NCBI GenBank assembly: GCA_002083635.1
Contig: MSXP01000007.1
Coordinates: 1-64,000 of the forward strand
DNA from: Proteobacteria bacterium ST_bin12
GTDB taxonomy: Bacteria > Pseudomonadota > Gammaproteobacteria > Burkholderiales > Methylophilaceae
Direction: 5' to 3'
Length of the DNA stretch: 64,000 nucleotides
This document shows positions 62,369 through 64,000 of the stretch, in pieces. Positions within the stretch are counted from its first letter, which is position 1, and each line of letters opens with the position of its first letter. The notes below the pieces were generated by a model. That model was not told the DNA's origin. It worked only from the letters and a program-made list of their open reading frames with translations, and did not search any database. The position numbers and the translations under genes are program-made.

Positions 62369-62629
62369 TTGGCTAAAGAAGAATTAATTGAAATGAATGG
62401 TGTGGTAGATGAGATTCTACCTGACTCACGTTATCGTGTAACGTTAGAGAATGGCCATAAATTAATTGCTTACACTGGCGGCAAAATGCGCAAAAACCAT
62501 ATTCGTATTTTAGCGGGTGATAAAGTGGTACTAGAACTTTCTCCTTATGATATTAATAATGGCCGAATTACTTTTAGACATATTGAATCCAAGCAGGCTT
62601 ACAGCCCGCCTAAAAGACGTACCTACTAA
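62369..62629 (+). CDS. infA: Translation initiation factor IF-1, long C-terminal form
   Basis: An 86-aa S1/OB-fold protein from TTG 62369, with GGAG about 8 nt upstream. MAKEELIEMNGVVDEILPD and RVTLENGHKLIAYTGGKMRKN match IF-1, and the C-terminal extension ends YSPPKRRTY, seen in many betaproteobacterial IF-1 proteins. It stands apart from the ribosomal protein operons, so a second infA may exist elsewhere in the genome. Confidence 0.92.
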   Translation: MAKEELIEMNGVVDEILPDSRYRVTLENGHKLIAYTGGKMRKNHIRILAGDKVVLELSPYDINNGRITFRHIESKQAYSPPKRRTY

Positions 62630-62653
62630 TTTTTGCACGACCGTTTTAAATCT

Positions 62654-62677
62654 AAAAGCCAGTTATCTGGCTTTTTT
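62654..62677 (+). terminator. Intrinsic terminator after infA
   Basis: AAAAGCCAG (62654-62662) pairs with CTGGCTTTT (62667-62675), loop TTAT, followed by TT. Confidence 0.85.
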
Positions 62678-62752
62678 ACTGTGTGTTGGGTTTACAACAT
62701 CTCGGGCGCGATTTGCTAAATATGGATAACAACCTTTAACTGACTTGATCAT

Positions 62753-64000
62753 ATGAAGAATGTAGAAACCGATGTTCTGTTAGTTGGCGGCGGCATTATG
62801 AGCGCCACCTTGGGCACACTATTACAACAGTTAGACCCAACGCTTAGCATTACCATGATAGAGCAACTGGATGATGTCGCACTAGAAAGCTCTGATGCAT
62901 TAAACAACGCTGGTACAGGCCATGCTGGCTATTGCGAGCTAAACTACACACCGCAAGCGGTTGATGGCTCAATCGCCATTAAACGCGCCCTAGAGATTAA
63001 TGTAGCCTTTGAAGTGTCTTTACAATTTTGGTCACATTTAGTTGAAACTGGTGCGCTGCCCTCACCTACACAATTTATCAACAAAACGCCGCATTTAAGT
63101 TTCGTAACAGGCAATCAAAATATCGCTTTTTTAAAACGACGTCATGCCTTACTTACCCAGCACCATTTATTTGCTGATATGCAATATAGTGAAGACTCAG
63201 AGCAACTAAAAGCATGGATGCCATTGATGATGGCAGATAGAAATCTAAATGAAAAATTGGCAGCAACTTATGTGGCACATGGCTCTGATATTGATTTCGG
63301 CGCTTTAACCCGCCATATGGTGAGCAAATTAAAAACTTCGTCCAACTTCACACTACTGAACAATACACGCGTTAAAAAATTAAAAAAAATCGGTGTCAAT
63401 TCAACTAAAAGTAACTGGCACGTGGCTTTACATAACAAATTGACAAAACACAGCAAAACCATCAACGCAAAATTTGTGTTTTTAGGTGCTGGTGGTGGTG
63501 CTTTACCTTTATTACAAAAAGCGAATATCTCCGAAAGTGTTGGCTACGGTGGCTTTCCAGTCAGTGGGCAGTGGCTAATATGCAGCAATTTTGATGTGAT
63601 TAAACAGCACCAAGTTAAAGTGTATGGCAAAGCCGCCGTAGGCGCTCCGCCGATGTCTGTGCCGCATTTAGATACGCGCACGATTAATGGCAAGCTAGCT
63701 TTATTATTTGGCCCATTTGCCGGATTTACTACTAAATTTCTCAAACAAGGCTCACGGTTTGATTTAGCCAAATCGGTTAAACCCAATAATTTAAAAGCCA
63801 TGCTGGGCGTGGGTAAACACAATATGGATTTGACTAAATATTTAGTTGGTGAGGTATTTCAAACCCATGAGCAACGCATGAAAGCTTTGCGTGAATTTTT
63901 ACCAAACGCCAAGTCTTTAGACTGGCAACTAGCCAACGCAGGTCAGCGTGTGCAGATTATTAAAAAATGCAATGAAAAAATGGGCAAGTTAGAATTTGGT
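62753..64000 (+). CDS. mqo: Malate:quinone oxidoreductase (3' end beyond window)
   Basis: ATG 62753 opens a frame that stays open for 416 codons to the window edge. VETDVLLVGGGIMSATLGTL (4-23) is the FAD-binding motif, DALNNAGTGHAGYCELNYTPQ is the family signature, and GYGGFPVSGQWL is the substrate-binding region. Mqo oxidises malate to oxaloacetate and passes electrons to quinone at the membrane. Full-length proteins are about 490-500 aa, so the last 80 or so residues are missing. No strong ribosome binding site is visible upstream. Confidence 0.93.
   Translation, partial: MKNVETDVLLVGGGIMSATLGTLLQQLDPTLSITMIEQLDDVALESSDALNNAGTGHAGYCELNYTPQAVDGSIAIKRALEINVAFEVSLQFWSHLVETGALPSPTQFINKTPHLSFVTGNQNIAFLKRRHALLTQHHLFADMQYSEDSEQLKAWMPLMMADRNLNEKLAATYVAHGSDIDFGALTRHMVSKLKTSSNFTLLNNTRVKKLKKIGVNSTKSNWHVALHNKLTKHSKTINAKFVFLGAGGGALPLLQKANISESVGYGGFPVSGQWLICSNFDVIKQHQVKVYGKAAVGAPPMSVPHLDTRTINGKLALLFGPFAGFTTKFLKQGSRFDLAKSVKPNNLKAMLGVGKHNMDLTKYLVGEVFQTHEQRMKALREFLPNAKSLDWQLANAGQRVQIIKKCNEKMGKLEFG

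Noticed and set aside
1..64000. CRISPR arrays or rRNA genes
   Set aside because: No regularly spaced repeats of CRISPR type and no rRNA-like stretches were seen.

Overview
The window reads as chromosomal DNA of a moderately AT-rich betaproteobacterium. The most likely home is the methylotrophic Methylophilaceae (Methylotenera/Methylophilus-like). This is inferred from several things together: a two-subunit pyruvate carboxylase, the hpnCDE squalene (hopanoid) cassette, S-methyl-5'-thioinosine phosphorylase, malate:quinone oxidoreductase, and conserved betaproteobacterial gene order (holB-tmk-mltG-pabC-fabF-acpP-fabG-fabD-fabH-plsX-rpmF, and rpsB-tsf-pyrH-frr-uppS-cdsA-dxr-rseP-bamA-skp-lpxD-fabZ-lpxA-lpxB-rnhB). 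No single marker proves the genus.

Positions 1-3.1 kb hold the right end of an integrated replicon, all on the minus strand: a small unknown protein, a two-tyrosine HUH replication initiator of the phage P2 gpA type, an unrecognised 192-aa protein, and the start of an M15 peptidase resembling phage endolysins. The rest lies left of the window. The presumed junction carries two arms resembling the halves of a dif/XerCD site, but spaced too far apart. This is the most novel stretch.

From 3.3 to 16 kb a long minus-strand run holds a small exported protein, an MBL hydrolase, a TatD nuclease, a PilZ protein, holB/tmk, mltG/pabC, and the fatty-acid and phospholipid initiation genes fabF-acpP-fabG-fabD-fabH-plsX with rpmF and a DUF177 gene. 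At 16-22.4 kb, plus-strand genes encode pyruvate carboxylase A and B, a Maf pyrophosphatase, a DUF4139 envelope protein and a tetrapyrrole-methylase-fold methyltransferase. At 22.4-37 kb the minus strand carries the envelope and translation block (lipid A, BamA, Skp, RseP, isoprenoid precursor synthesis, CDP-diacylglycerol synthase, UMP kinase, EF-Ts, S2).

A glycosyltransferase gene separates rpsB from the divergent map-glnD pair (37-42 kb). Then come a cupin, tRNA-Ser, def, mtiP, hpnC-hpnD-hpnE, radA with a DUF3298-like gene, dnaB and the rplI-rpsR-priB-rpsF operon, whose leader looks like an S6:S18-binding autoregulatory RNA. The right part (52.6-64 kb) is more accessory: an alternative oxidase, a SemiSWEET transporter, uvrB, an exported trypsin-like protease with TPRs, an aminotransferase, an AsmA-like protein and tRNA-Asn. 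The tRNA is followed by a DUF5710 and GIY-YIG pair, a DUF3820 gene with an internal stop, a cold-shock gene, a lone infA and the first 416 codons of mqo.

Many gene junctions end in clear intrinsic terminators. A short motif centred on GTTAAGTA recurs at gene edges and may be a dispersed functional repeat.
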